Below, in pieces: positions 1-7,748 of a stretch of 64,000 bases of DNA (position 1 is its first letter; each line of letters opens with the position of its first letter). The notes beneath the pieces were generated by a model. It made no database searches and was not told the DNA's origin. It worked only from the letters and a program-made list of their open reading frames with translations. Position numbers and translations under genes: made by a program. Source of the DNA: Streptomyces violens (GTDB lineage: Bacteria; Actinomycetota; Actinomycetes; Streptomycetales; Streptomycetaceae); NCBI RefSeq assembly GCF_000717745.1, contig NZ_JOBH01000006.1, forward strand, positions 1 to 64,000. Reading direction: 5' to 3'.

Positions 1-369
1 GTAGCTGTCCGGGATGGAGTAGTGCTGCTGGTAGGTGGGGACGACGGCCACGATGTGGTCGCCCGGTTCGACGAGGGTGGTGTGCACGAGTGCGTTGGCA
101 CCGATCGCGCCGTGGGTGATCAGTACATTGTCCGGGCGCTGGGTCGTGTACAGGCCCGCGACCAGGGCGCGCAGACGGGGGCTGCCCGGGATCGGGCCGT
201 AGGTGAGCGGGGTGGCCGCCAGTTCGGCCAGTACCTCCTCGCGCCGGCCGGACAGGTCCAGCAGCTCACCCGTGGTGAGCGAGCGGACGCAGGTCTCGGC
301 GAGGTTGTACCGGCAGGTCTCCTCGTACTCGTTCATCCATTGCTCGACCGCGAACTCACGGATCTTCAT
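1..369 (-). CDS. PLP-dependent aminotransferase, class I/II (N-terminal part, runs off window)
   Basis: Only the first 123 residues are in the window; the reading frame stays open to base 1. The translation begins MKIREFAVEQWMNEYE and contains the fold-type I N-terminal segment TPLTYGPIPGSPRLR followed by NVLITHGAIGANALV, where these enzymes bind the PLP phosphate region. The catalytic lysine would lie beyond the window. The N-terminus resembles class I/II enzymes of the capreomycidine-synthase type, but the substrate cannot be fixed from this part. The ATG at 369-367 has an AAGGGA ribosome site eight bases upstream. Its A is shared with the stop codon of a nine-codon upstream frame (TGATG). 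The gene is divergent from an XRE-cupin regulator gene and probably controlled by it. Confidence 0.85.
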   Translation of the reverse strand, partial: MKIREFAVEQWMNEYEETCRYNLAETCVRSLTTGELLDLSGRREEVLAELAATPLTYGPIPGSPRLRALVAGLYTTQRPDNVLITHGAIGANALVHTTLVEPGDHIVAVVPTYQQHYSIPDSY

Positions 370-398
370 CAGGAGCGTCCCTTGGTGGTCTCGTGCAT
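369..398 (-). CDS. Possible nine-codon leaderless upstream ORF
   Basis: This frame encodes MHETTKGRS and ends in TGATG, overlapping the aminotransferase start by one base. Its ATG lies exactly seven bases after a TATATT box, where transcription would be expected to begin, so it could be translated from a leaderless message and couple to the aminotransferase. It may equally be chance, because the aminotransferase has its own AAGGGA site inside this frame. Confidence 0.35.
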   Translation of the reverse strand: MHETTKGRS

Positions 399-400
399 GG

Positions 401-418
401 TGAGCAATATATTGCTCA
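401..418. promoter_or_regulatory. 18-bp palindromic operator, aminotransferase side
   Basis: TGAGCAATATATTGCTCA is a perfect 18-bp inverted repeat. It covers the presumed -10 box (TATATT, read on the minus strand at 411-406) of the aminotransferase promoter. It shares the outer bases of both half-sites with a second site 41 bp away. The adjacent XRE regulator is the natural candidate ligand. Confidence 0.7.
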
Positions 419-435
419 TTCGGCGATGCGGGCAA
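406..435 (-). promoter_or_regulatory. Putative aminotransferase promoter
   Basis: On the minus strand, TTGCCC (435-430) is followed after 18 bases by TATATT (411-406). The -10 box lies inside the 18-bp palindrome, so a bound regulator would block it. The -35 match is weak. Confidence 0.45.
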
Positions 436-441
436 GTTGTT

Positions 442-459
442 TGCGCACTATAGTGCTCA
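442..459. promoter_or_regulatory. 18-bp near-palindromic operator, regulator side
   Basis: TGCGCACTATAGTGCTCA has a perfect 12-bp core (445-456) and one mismatched position in the arms. It repeats the TGnGCA/TGCTCA arms of the 401-418 site. It contains TATAGT (449-454), a good -10 box seven bases before the GTG at 462, so it would serve autoregulation of the XRE gene. The centres of the two sites are 41 bp apart, about four helical turns. Confidence 0.65.
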
Positions 460-461
460 CC

Positions 462-1037
462 GTGGGGAGCAAGGTCAGCGTCGGCAGCAGTGCTACGCAG
501 GAGTTCGTCGCTCCCATCGGCGGGCGTATCCGGGCGCTGCGCAAGGAGCGTGGCTGGAGTGTGCAGCAGCTGGCCGAGGCCGGTGGGCTCAGCCGGAGGA
601 TGCTGACCGATATCGAGCTGGGGCAGGCCAACCCGAGTCTTGCCACCGTCGACCGCATCGCACGCGCACTGGACACCGACTTCGCCGCCCTTGCCCTGCC
701 CGAGCGTGGCGCGGCGGACGAGCAGGTCGAGGGAACGCTGGTGTGGCAGGACCCCGACGGCAGCCAGGCGCTCCTCCTGGGGGCTACAGAGGACCCGCGA
801 GCCGAACTGTGGCGTTGGACCCTGGTCCCTGGGGGGCACTACGACGCCGAACCCGACCGGCGCGGCGCGCAGGAGATCCATCACGTACTTTCCGGGCGCC
901 TCACGCTGACGCTGGAGGCCGGCCCCCGCGTGCTGGCGCCCGGGCAGAGTGTGGTCATCGCCAGCGACCAGGAGTACGCATACCGCAACGACGACACCGA
1001 ACCGGTCGTCTTCATGCGAGTCGTCACCGGCGCCTGA
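462..1037 (+). CDS. XRE-family transcriptional regulator with C-terminal cupin domain
   Basis: The 191-residue product has an N-terminal XRE helix-turn-helix (about residues 15-70; RIRALRKERGWSVQQLAEAGG then LGQANPSLATVDRIARAL). A small cupin_2 sensor barrel follows (about residues 110-188), with GAQEIHHVLSGRLTL and a later GQSVVIASDQEYAY strand. Proteins of this build usually sense a small amino-acid-like or amine ligand in the cupin. I chose GTG at 462 because it lies seven bases after a TATAGT box inside an operator, implying a leaderless start; an in-frame GTG at 453 falls within that operator. No Shine-Dalgarno sequence precedes 462. The gene is divergent from the aminotransferase gene. 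Confidence 0.85.
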   Translation: MGSKVSVGSSATQEFVAPIGGRIRALRKERGWSVQQLAEAGGLSRRMLTDIELGQANPSLATVDRIARALDTDFAALALPERGAADEQVEGTLVWQDPDGSQALLLGATEDPRAELWRWTLVPGGHYDAEPDRRGAQEIHHVLSGRLTLTLEAGPRVLAPGQSVVIASDQEYAYRNDDTEPVVFMRVVTGA

Positions 1038-1138
1038 CCCCGCCCGGAGCGGCTCACGGATGTCACTTTTCGAGGCGCTGCCTCGTCCAAGAGGCGAACA
1101 CCCATCCGCGATTCCCGCGCAGAAGAAGGAGCAGGCTC

Positions 1139-1495
1139 GTGTTTGCCGCCTATCTCGTGGTCACCCTCCTCACGTCGGCCGTCAATGGCCTGGCCGCCGT
1201 CGCCAACTTCATCGGGCATGAGTACCCGAAGAGCCAGGCGGACAAGTTCGGCGTGCCCAGGTCCTGGATGCGTCCGCTGGGTGCGCTGTTGGCGGCGGGT
1301 GCGCTGGGGCTGCTGGCCGGGTTCGCCGTCCCGGCGCTGGGCACGCTCGCCGCCGCCGGGCTCGTGTTGTACTTCCTCGGTGCGCTCTGCGTACATCTGC
1401 GGGCCCGTGACTACCAGTTGGGCCCCTGGGCCGTGTTCTTCTGTCTGCCGGTGACCGCGCTGGCCGTGGCCCTGGCCCACCACGGCCCCTGGTGA
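1139..1495 (+). CDS. DoxX-family small integral membrane protein
   Basis: The 118-residue protein is almost entirely hydrophobic, with about four predicted membrane spans: FAAYLVVTLLTSAVNGLAAV at the N-terminus, then GALLAAGALGLLAG, LGTLAAAGLVLYFLGALCV and a final AVFFCLPVTALAVALA. It fits the DoxX/DoxD-like family, whose members in actinomycetes mostly have no proven function. The GTG start has an AAGGAG site eight bases upstream. It lies about 100 bp after the XRE-cupin gene on the same strand, so cotranscription is possible but not shown. Confidence 0.7.
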   Translation: MFAAYLVVTLLTSAVNGLAAVANFIGHEYPKSQADKFGVPRSWMRPLGALLAAGALGLLAGFAVPALGTLAAAGLVLYFLGALCVHLRARDYQLGPWAVFFCLPVTALAVALAHHGPW

Positions 1496-1514
1496 ACCGG
1501 CGGCGCGGGCCGGC

Positions 1515-1648
1515 TCACTGGAAGGCCGGCACGACCTCCTTGATGAACAGTTCCAGGGACGCGCGCTTCGCCTCGTGCGGCAGGCTGTTGCCGATCCAGG
1601 AGCTGTACTCGTCGACGCCGAGCTCTTCGTAGGAGCGCAGCCGGTCTA
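1515..1648 (-). pseudogene. 3' remnant of a luciferase-like (LLM) oxidoreductase gene
   Basis: Read on the minus strand, about 43 codons end in a TGA at 1517-1515 and encode DRLRSYEELGVDEYSSWIGN followed by a helix with SLELFIKEVVPAF. This matches the C-terminal tail of LLM-class flavin or F420 oxidoreductases. No start or barrel region precedes it, and the homology stops near 1648, where a different family begins on the other strand. It is a truncated remnant. Confidence 0.6.
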
Positions 1649-1651
1649 TTC

Positions 1652-1840
1652 GTGAACAAGCTGGAGCGGAACCCGCGCGAAGCCGATGACCCGGTGGCGC
1701 GGGACGACCGGGAGCGGTACGCCGAGCTGGTCCAGGAGTTCCACGACGTCCTCATCGCCGGCGCCGACAACAGCAAGCTGGAAGCCCACTACCGGATGCT
1801 GATGAACCAGCTCGCCTACTCCCGGTTGGTCAACACGTCC
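1652..1840 (+). pseudogene. Remnant of a GntR-family regulator gene (FCD domain end)
   Basis: The plus-strand frame reads RYAELVQEFHDVLIAGADNS then YRMLMNQLAYSRLVNTSLSQ. The first stretch resembles the FCD ligand-binding helices of FadR-type GntR regulators, which carry a histidine in a similar hLHxxL context. The DNA-binding domain and most of the FCD domain are absent, and recognisable sequence stops shortly before the GH127 stop codon at 1863. It abuts the LLM remnant almost directly, so this is a rearrangement scar. Family assignment is moderate. Confidence 0.45.
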
Positions 1841-1862
1841 TTGAGTCAACTGGGCGCTCGCC

Positions 1863-3770
1863 TCAGCCATCAGTGCGCCGGAAGTACGCGTGGTACGGCG
1901 CGGTGTTGCCCAGGTAGAAGGGTGCGAGGGTGCGGCCGTGCGTCGTGAAGTGCATCGGCTTCCCGTCCACCCGGCGCACCGCGGCCTCCAGGCCGTCCGG
2001 GAATGCGAACTCGGGCAGCTCGGGCTCGCCGCCCTGGGCCGCCAGCAGCACTGGCCCGTAGAAGAGTGACTGCACGGTCGGGTCGTCGACGGCGGCCTCG
2101 GTCCGCAGCGAGTAGGGCATGGCGATGCGCACCTCGTCACCCGCCGACCAGTCCCGCCGCAGGGAGACGTACGAGCCGGGCTCGGCCGTGAGGTTCTGCC
2201 GCATCCCGTTGACCCGGACGGTGAAGCCGCGCACCGCCCAGTGCGGGACCCGCAGCCGCAGCTCCAGTGGGCCGTCCGCCTCCTTGAAGCGGAGCACCGC
2301 CTGCCCCTCGGCGGGGAACTCGCTGCTCTGGACCAGAGTGATGCCCTTCTCCTGCCACGTCAGCGTGGCAGCGATGTACAGGTTCACATACAGGGCGTCC
2401 CCGTCGGCGGAGTGGAGGTAGACCGTCTCCTGGTACTTGGTGTGGCTCTCCATGCCGGTGCCGCCGCAGCAGGTGCCGGTGTTGTCGAACTCCCGCCGCG
2501 AGCCCGGCCCCATTCCGATGAAGTAGGTGACCTCCGGGCTGGTGGTGCTGTGCGCATCGCGCCGGGACGCGAGGATCTGGTTGGTCAGCGCCTGCTCGTA
2601 GTAGTCCATGTAGGCCGGATCCGGCTCGTGGAAGAACAGGTTCCGGGTGAGCTTGAGCATGTTGTACGCGGCGCAGGTCTCCGCGTTGTTGTCGGCCAGC
2701 GTGGCAGCCACGGCGTCGCGCGCCCGGAACATCTCGCCCTGTCCGGTGCCGCCGAGCGCATAGGTGCGGTGGCCGACGACCATGTGCCAGAAATTCCGTG
2801 CCGCCGTCAGATAGGATCCACCGCCCGCCTCGTCGTACAGCCGCAGATAGCCCGTGAACTGCGGGATGTGCTGGTTGGCGTGCTTGCCGTCGAGGATGTC
2901 GCGGTCCGCGGCGCAGGCCGCGAGCAGCGCGGTGTTGTCGAAGCAGCGGGCCGCCGCGAGATGGCGCCGGTTCCCGGTCAGTGTGTACAGGTCGGCCAGT
3001 ACCTCGTTCATACCGCCGTACTCGCCCGCGATGTAGATCGACCACATCCGGTTCAGCTGCTCCTGTGGCAGCCGGCCCAGTCGGCTGTAGACCCAGTCGC
3101 CCATCCCGCGTGCCAGCTCCAGCGCGCGGGCGTTGCCGCCCAGCAGATGGGCGTCGAGCAACCCGCGCATGATCTTGTGACAGGTGTAGTAGGGCGCCCA
3201 GATGGTGGGGTAGGTGGTGTAGCTCTCCAGCTGGATGAACTGGGTCTCCGGGTAGGCGGCCAGGTAGCCGGGGTGGCTGGGTGGGTTCGCGGGGTCGGCA
3301 GCGAACGCATCCCGGCACTCGCCGAGCGCGCCGACCAGGTAGTCCAGCTTCTGCTTGAAGCCGCGCTCGCCGGTGTCCGCGTACGCCTGGGCGATCAGGG
3401 TGAGGAAGTGCCCCGCGTAATGGCCGCGCAGCTTGCCGTCGAAGGTCTCCCAGCTGCCGGGCGGCTGCGCACCCCGGGTGTCGAGACCGGCGTTGGCGCG
3501 GAACACAGCGAGGATCCGGTCGGCGGGATAGGCGGCGGCGTACTCCAGCATCAGGTCGCGCTTGGCGCGGAAGACCCCGTCGCGCAGGGAGACCGCGCCC
3601 AGTGGGAACGGCCGGACCTTCCAGTTCTCCGGGGAGGGGAGCGCCCCTGCCGCGCCGCCGACGGCCGTGGCTCCGACGGCGTGCGCGGGCAGGGAGGCGA
3701 GGGCCGGCAGGGCGGCGGCAGCGGCGAGGGAGTGCAGCAGGCCGCGGCGGGAGAGACCGGTTCCGGTCAT
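1863..3770 (-). CDS. Tat-exported GH127 family glycoside hydrolase (beta-L-arabinofuranosidase type)
   Basis: This 635-residue protein starts with a Tat signal: SRRGLLHSLAAAAALPALAS followed by an AHA cleavage region. The mature part is a GH127 (DUF1680) alpha/alpha-barrel with a beta-rich C-terminus. The family's zinc and nucleophile residues are visible: Glu364 and Cys366 in NNAETCAAYNMLK, and Cys434-Cys435 in GTCCGGTGMESH, matching the Glu/Cys and Cys-Cys sets of Bifidobacterium HypBA1. GH127 enzymes remove beta-1,2-linked L-arabinofuranose, for example from hydroxyproline-linked sugars. The ATG at 3770 has GGAG eight bases upstream. It is the last gene of an eight-gene operon with a peptide importer, and the export signal suggests it trims substrate outside the cell. 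Confidence 0.9.
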   Translation of the reverse strand: MTGTGLSRRGLLHSLAAAAALPALASLPAHAVGATAVGGAAGALPSPENWKVRPFPLGAVSLRDGVFRAKRDLMLEYAAAYPADRILAVFRANAGLDTRGAQPPGSWETFDGKLRGHYAGHFLTLIAQAYADTGERGFKQKLDYLVGALGECRDAFAADPANPPSHPGYLAAYPETQFIQLESYTTYPTIWAPYYTCHKIMRGLLDAHLLGGNARALELARGMGDWVYSRLGRLPQEQLNRMWSIYIAGEYGGMNEVLADLYTLTGNRRHLAAARCFDNTALLAACAADRDILDGKHANQHIPQFTGYLRLYDEAGGGSYLTAARNFWHMVVGHRTYALGGTGQGEMFRARDAVAATLADNNAETCAAYNMLKLTRNLFFHEPDPAYMDYYEQALTNQILASRRDAHSTTSPEVTYFIGMGPGSRREFDNTGTCCGGTGMESHTKYQETVYLHSADGDALYVNLYIAATLTWQEKGITLVQSSEFPAEGQAVLRFKEADGPLELRLRVPHWAVRGFTVRVNGMRQNLTAEPGSYVSLRRDWSAGDEVRIAMPYSLRTEAAVDDPTVQSLFYGPVLLAAQGGEPELPEFAFPDGLEAAVRRVDGKPMHFTTHGRTLAPFYLGNTAPYHAYFRRTDG

Positions 3771-3848
3771 GGGCGTACTCCTGTCTCGGTGGGGATGGGA
3801 AGGGGAGCAAGGGCCGCCGGGCATGTGGGGACGTGCGCGCCCGGCCGG

Positions 3849-5132
3849 TCACACTGCTGCGTTCCCTCCGGTGTCGTGCAGCAGCTCGGTCAGCCGGGCG
3901 AAGACCCGTTCGTCGCGGATGCCGTCGTGTTCGTACTCATTGGTGATCCAGGTCCGGATGTTGCCGACCCGTGCGGCCGTGTCGAGTTGCAGGCCCGCGT
4001 CCACGTACATGTCGTCGTAGTAGACGGCGGCGGCGACCGGGATCTCATTGGCGGCCAGCCGGTCGAGGTCGTAGAGCGGCGGCCACTCCTCGCGGGTGGC
4101 CAGCAGCTCGACGGCCCCACGGAACGGGCGGAGTTCGGCAATCTCCCGGAACATCCAGGGGTAGATCATTTCCCCCGTGAACAGCAGCGGCCTTGCGTCC
4201 TCCGCGAACCGCGGACGCGCGGCTCGCTCGGTCTGCGCCGCCCACGCCGTCGCGCCGGTGCCGTGCCCGTAGATGCTCTCCTGGAGCGCCGCGAACAGCG
4301 GGTTGTCGCTGTACGAGGTGCGGGCCAGCACCTGGTGCAGGAACGCCGCCGACAGTTCGTCCCCGTTGAACGCCTCGTCGAGCAGCCAGTGCATGCGCTC
4401 GTGACCCGGCTTCATGCCGAGGTCGATGCCGAGCGACTGCAGCCGCCGGACTGTCAGCACATCGCCGTCGGGCAGCCGCACCCCGCCCTCGGACAGCCGG
4501 TCCGCGATCCGGCCGACGAGCTCGACGTGGTGCGGGTAACGCCGGTAGAACGCCCCGGTTTTCGCCTCGGCCCTGGGGTACGTGCGCCGGTAGACCTCGG
4601 CGGCCGACGGTTCGAGGCCGGGCAGTCCGCCGGTGACGTAGCAGGCACTCAGCCCCTCCGGCGCCCGGGACAGGTAGGTCAGGGTGAGGAAGCCGCCGTA
4701 CGACTGCCCGAGCGTGGTCCAGCGCCGGCCGCCGAAGAGGTTCTTCCGCAGGTGCTCGTGGTCCGCCACGATCGAGTCGGCCCGGAAGCAGGCAAGGAAG
4801 TCCGCGCCCTCCTGCACGGTCGCGAACGCGCTCATCCGGCGGCCGTCGATCCGGGTGCTGCGGCCGGTGCCGCGCTGGTCGGCCAGGACCACCCGGTGGG
4901 TCTTCAGCGCCTGGCCGAGCCACCCGTCGGGGGCGAGCGGGCGTGGGCCCTTCCCGCCGGGGCCGCCCTGCAGGTAGACCAGGCAGGGCAGTTCCGTTCC
5001 CGACCGTCCGGGAGCGGTGAGGTCGCGGACGAAGAGCTGGATCGTGCCCCGTGAGGGATCGGACCAGTCGAGCGGGACGTCGACGATGTGCTCCCGTACC
5101 CGCATCCCGGGAATCGTGTAGGTGACGGTCAT
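3849..5132 (-). CDS. Alpha/beta-hydrolase, prolyl iminopeptidase-like (S33)
   Basis: The 427-residue protein shows S33 peptidase signatures: an oxyanion-hole motif LQGGPGGKGPRP (about residues 52-63), ADQRGTGRST, and the nucleophile elbow TLGQSYGGFL. A likely catalytic histidine lies in EYEHDGIRD near the C-terminus. The family removes N-terminal proline or short peptides; no signal peptide is seen, so it should act in the cytosol. Its ATG overlaps the stop codon of the upstream ABC ATPase gene (ATGA), indicating translational coupling. In an operon with a peptide-type importer and two GH127 proteins, a role in cleaving imported proline- or hydroxyproline-rich peptides is plausible but inferred. 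Confidence 0.82.
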   Translation of the reverse strand: MTVTYTIPGMRVREHIVDVPLDWSDPSRGTIQLFVRDLTAPGRSGTELPCLVYLQGGPGGKGPRPLAPDGWLGQALKTHRVVLADQRGTGRSTRIDGRRMSAFATVQEGADFLACFRADSIVADHEHLRKNLFGGRRWTTLGQSYGGFLTLTYLSRAPEGLSACYVTGGLPGLEPSAAEVYRRTYPRAEAKTGAFYRRYPHHVELVGRIADRLSEGGVRLPDGDVLTVRRLQSLGIDLGMKPGHERMHWLLDEAFNGDELSAAFLHQVLARTSYSDNPLFAALQESIYGHGTGATAWAAQTERAARPRFAEDARPLLFTGEMIYPWMFREIAELRPFRGAVELLATREEWPPLYDLDRLAANEIPVAAAVYYDDMYVDAGLQLDTAARVGNIRTWITNEYEHDGIRDERVFARLTELLHDTGGNAAV

Positions 5133-5950
5133 CCGGCGGCGGCCCTCCTCCGACGGTCCCACTCCGGATTGATCCGGGGGATCGCGGCCAGCAGCGTCCG
5201 GGTGTACGGGTCGCCTGGGGCGTCGAAGACCTGGCGACACGGCCCCTGTTCGACGATCTTCCCATTGCTCATGACCGCGACCCGCTGCGCCATCCGCCGG
5301 ACCACGGCCAGGTCGTGGGCGATGAAGAGATAGCTGAACCCGCTCTCGCGCTGGAGCCGCAGCAGCAGATCGATGACCTGCGCCTGGACGGACACGTCGA
5401 GCGCGGAGACCGCCTCGTCGCAGATCACCAGCTTCGGATTGACGGCGAGCGCGCGGGCGATGCCGATCCGCTGGGCCTGGCCGCCGGAGAACTGCGCGGG
5501 ATAGCGCTGGGCGTGGTCGGGGTTGAGACCGACCCGCTCCATCAGCTCCTTGGTGTGGGCCCGCCGGCCGCCGGTGGGCGCGATGCCCTGGTAGTCCAGC
5601 GGCGCCATCAGGATGCGCTCGACGGTGTGCCGGGGGTTGAGCGAGGAGAACGGATCCTGGAAGACGACCTGCACGTCGGCGCGGTAGCGGGCGAGCCGCG
5701 CGCCCGTGGCGCGGGTGACGTCCTCCCCCTCGAACTCCAGGGTGCCCGCACTCGGGTCCATCAGCTTGGCGACGATCCGCGCGCTGGTGGACTTGCCGCT
5801 GCCGGACTCGCCGACCACGGCGAGGGTCTCGCCCGGCCGCACGTCGAAGCTGACGCCGTCCACGGCGGTGAACTCTTTCCTGCGGCCGTACGGGCCACGG
5901 GTGGTGAACCGCTTGGTCAGGCCGCGCGCACTGAGCAGCACGTCACTCAC
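5129..5950 (-). CDS. ABC transporter ATPase, oligopeptide type (OppF/DppF-like)
   Basis: The 273-residue protein has Walker A GESGSGKST, Q-loop FQDPFSSLNP, the ABC signature FSGGQAQRIGIARAL, Walker B LVICDEAVSALD and the switch histidine in FIAHDLAVV. The C-terminal VFDAPGDPYTRTLLAAIP segment is characteristic of OppD/F and DppD/F ATPases. The GTG start at 5950 overlaps the stop of the preceding ATPase gene (GTGA). Together with the other ATPase and two permeases it would power import of substrate delivered by the binding protein encoded at 8709-10388. It is shorter than many OppF proteins because it lacks the usual zinc-binding C-terminal extension. Confidence 0.9.
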   Translation of the reverse strand: MSDVLLSARGLTKRFTTRGPYGRRKEFTAVDGVSFDVRPGETLAVVGESGSGKSTSARIVAKLMDPSAGTLEFEGEDVTRATGARLARYRADVQVVFQDPFSSLNPRHTVERILMAPLDYQGIAPTGGRRAHTKELMERVGLNPDHAQRYPAQFSGGQAQRIGIARALAVNPKLVICDEAVSALDVSVQAQVIDLLLRLQRESGFSYLFIAHDLAVVRRMAQRVAVMSNGKIVEQGPCRQVFDAPGDPYTRTLLAAIPRINPEWDRRRRAAAG

Positions 5951-6762
5951 AGCACCACCTCGTCGGCCGGGAGATCGTCGGTGATACGCGGGATGCTCTC
6001 GAGCAGCCTCCGCGTGTACGCGTGCCGGGGTGCGGAGAAGACCTGCTCGGCCGTGCCGTACTCGACCTGCTGGCCCTCGCACATCACCAGCACGCGCGTG
6101 GCGATCGAACCGATCACGGCGAGGTCGTGGGTGATGAAGACCATCCCGGTGTGCGTCTGCCGTTGCAGGTCGGCGAGCAGGCGCAGGATCTGGGCCTGCA
6201 CGGTCACGTCCAGGGCGGTGGTCGGCTCGTCGGCGATGAGCAGCGCCGGTGAACAGACCAGCGCCATCGCGATCATGATGCGCTGTCGCTGCCCGCCGGA
6301 GAACTGGTGGGGGTAGTGGCCCGCCCGCTCCTGCGGCTCGGGGATGCCGACCTGCCGCAGCGCCTCGACGACGGCCTTGCGGGCCGCCTTCCGCGAACCG
6401 CCCCGGTGGGCCCGGTACATCTCCTCGATCTGCAGGCCGACCGTGTAGTACGGGTTCAGCGAGGACAGCGGGTCCTGGAAGATCATGGACGCCTGCTCGC
6501 CGCGGATCCGGCGCATCTCGCGGTCCGTACGATGCAGCAGCTCGGCGCCGTCCAGCCGGATGCTGCCCTTCGTCATCGCCCCGCGCGGCAGCAGGCCCAT
6601 GATGGCCAGGCTGGTCATCGACTTGCCCGAGCCGGACTCGCCGACGATGCCGACGGTCTCGTCCCTGCCGACCGTGAACGACACGTCCTTGACCACGTCC
6701 ACGGGACCGCGGGTGGTCGGCAGGGTCACGGTGAGGTTCTGCACGGCGAGAAGCTCGTTCAT
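5947..6762 (-). CDS. ABC transporter ATPase, oligopeptide type (OppD/DppD-like)
   Basis: The 271-residue protein contains Walker A GESGSGKSM, Q-loop FQDPLSSLNPYYTVG, signature FSGGQRQRIMIAMAL, Walker B LLIADEPTTALD and FITHDLAVIG. The TTALDVTVQAQ run is typical of the D-type ATPase of peptide importers. The ATG at 6762 overlaps the stop codon of the upstream permease gene (ATGA). It is the expected partner of the OppF-like ATPase encoded immediately downstream. Confidence 0.9.
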   Translation of the reverse strand: MNELLAVQNLTVTLPTTRGPVDVVKDVSFTVGRDETVGIVGESGSGKSMTSLAIMGLLPRGAMTKGSIRLDGAELLHRTDREMRRIRGEQASMIFQDPLSSLNPYYTVGLQIEEMYRAHRGGSRKAARKAVVEALRQVGIPEPQERAGHYPHQFSGGQRQRIMIAMALVCSPALLIADEPTTALDVTVQAQILRLLADLQRQTHTGMVFITHDLAVIGSIATRVLVMCEGQQVEYGTAEQVFSAPRHAYTRRLLESIPRITDDLPADEVVL

Positions 6763-7748
6763 CGGATCCTCACTCTCGGGTCGAGGCCGGTGTAGAGGAG
6801 GTCGACCAGGACATTGCCGACCACTACGAAGAACGCCGCGAGGAGGGTGACCGCCATGATGACCGGCTGGTCGTTCTTGGCGATCGAGTCGGCGGCCATC
6901 TTGCCGACGCCGTCGAGACCGAAGACGGTCTCGGTGATCAGCGCGCCGCCCAGCAGCGCGGCGAAGTCCATGCCGAAGATCGTGGTGACCGGCGTGAGCG
7001 CGGGCCGCAGCGCATGCCGCCGCATCGTGAGCACGGGGGACAGCCCCTTGGACCGGGCCGTCCGCATGAAGTTCTCGGCCAGCGTGTCGATGACGTTCGC
7101 CCTGGTCAGCCGGGCGTACAGACACGCGTAGCCGGTGGCGAGGACGATCCATGGCATCAGATACGACTGGAACCACAGGACAGGGTCGTCGGTGAACGTC
7201 ACGCTCGAAGGGAACGGAAGAATCCGCAGTTTGACGACCAGGACGTACTGCAGGGCGAGCGCGAGCACGTAGTTGGGGATGCTGGCACCGCCCAGGGCCA
7301 GGTTCATGACGGACCTGTCCCACCAGGTGCCCTCCTTGACCGCGCTGAGCAGCCCCGCCGTGATGCCGGCGAGCAGCCAGAGCACGGCCGCGCCGATCGC
7401 GACGGTGGCGCTGACCGGGAGGCGGTCCACGACCATCTCCCACACCGACTGGCTGGTCTGGAACGAGTAGCCGAGGCAAGGTGCCGGGCAGTGCACGCTG
7501 TTCGCACCGGAGCCGTAGTCCCGCCCGGCGATCAGCCCGCTCAGGAAGTCCCAGAACTGCGTGAGGAACGGCTTGTCGATGCCGAGGACCGTACGGATCT
7601 CCGTGACCCGCTCCGGCGTGCAGGTCTTGCCGCAGATCAGCAACGCCGGATCCGGCGACAGCTTGAAGAAGATGAGGTAGGTGAACAGGCAGACCGTGAA
7701 GAGGATCAGTACGAGCCCGGCGATCCGGCCGGCGAGGTAGCGGGCCAT
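6759..7748 (-). CDS. ABC transporter permease, oligopeptide type (OppB/DppB-like)
   Basis: The 329-residue membrane protein has an N-terminal span (IAGLVLILFTVCLFTYLIFF), a periplasmic-type loop and about five further spans. Its EAA-like loop, SKGLSPVLTMRRHALRPALTP, contacts the ATPase, and GALITETVFGLDGVG is a DppB family hallmark. It shares one base between its ATG and the stop of the upstream permease gene (TGATG), so translation is coupled. The large external loop carries four cysteines (CGKTCTPE and HCPAPCLG), slightly unusual for this subunit and perhaps disulphide-bonded. Confidence 0.9.
   Translation of the reverse strand: MARYLAGRIAGLVLILFTVCLFTYLIFFKLSPDPALLICGKTCTPERVTEIRTVLGIDKPFLTQFWDFLSGLIAGRDYGSGANSVHCPAPCLGYSFQTSQSVWEMVVDRLPVSATVAIGAAVLWLLAGITAGLLSAVKEGTWWDRSVMNLALGGASIPNYVLALALQYVLVVKLRILPFPSSVTFTDDPVLWFQSYLMPWIVLATGYACLYARLTRANVIDTLAENFMRTARSKGLSPVLTMRRHALRPALTPVTTIFGMDFAALLGGALITETVFGLDGVGKMAADSIAKNDQPVIMAVTLLAAFFVVVGNVLVDLLYTGLDPRVRIR

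Noticed and set aside
437..1138. Upstream extension of the DoxX frame through the XRE gene
   Set aside because: The residues are Arg/Pro-rich shadow sequence; the real start is GTG 1139 with AAGGAG.
2241..5054. A 937-codon plus-strand open frame through the GH127 and hydrolase genes
   Set aside because: It is antisense to genes with clear motifs, has low-complexity Val/Gly/Arg content and no recognisable domain; such shadows are expected at this GC content.
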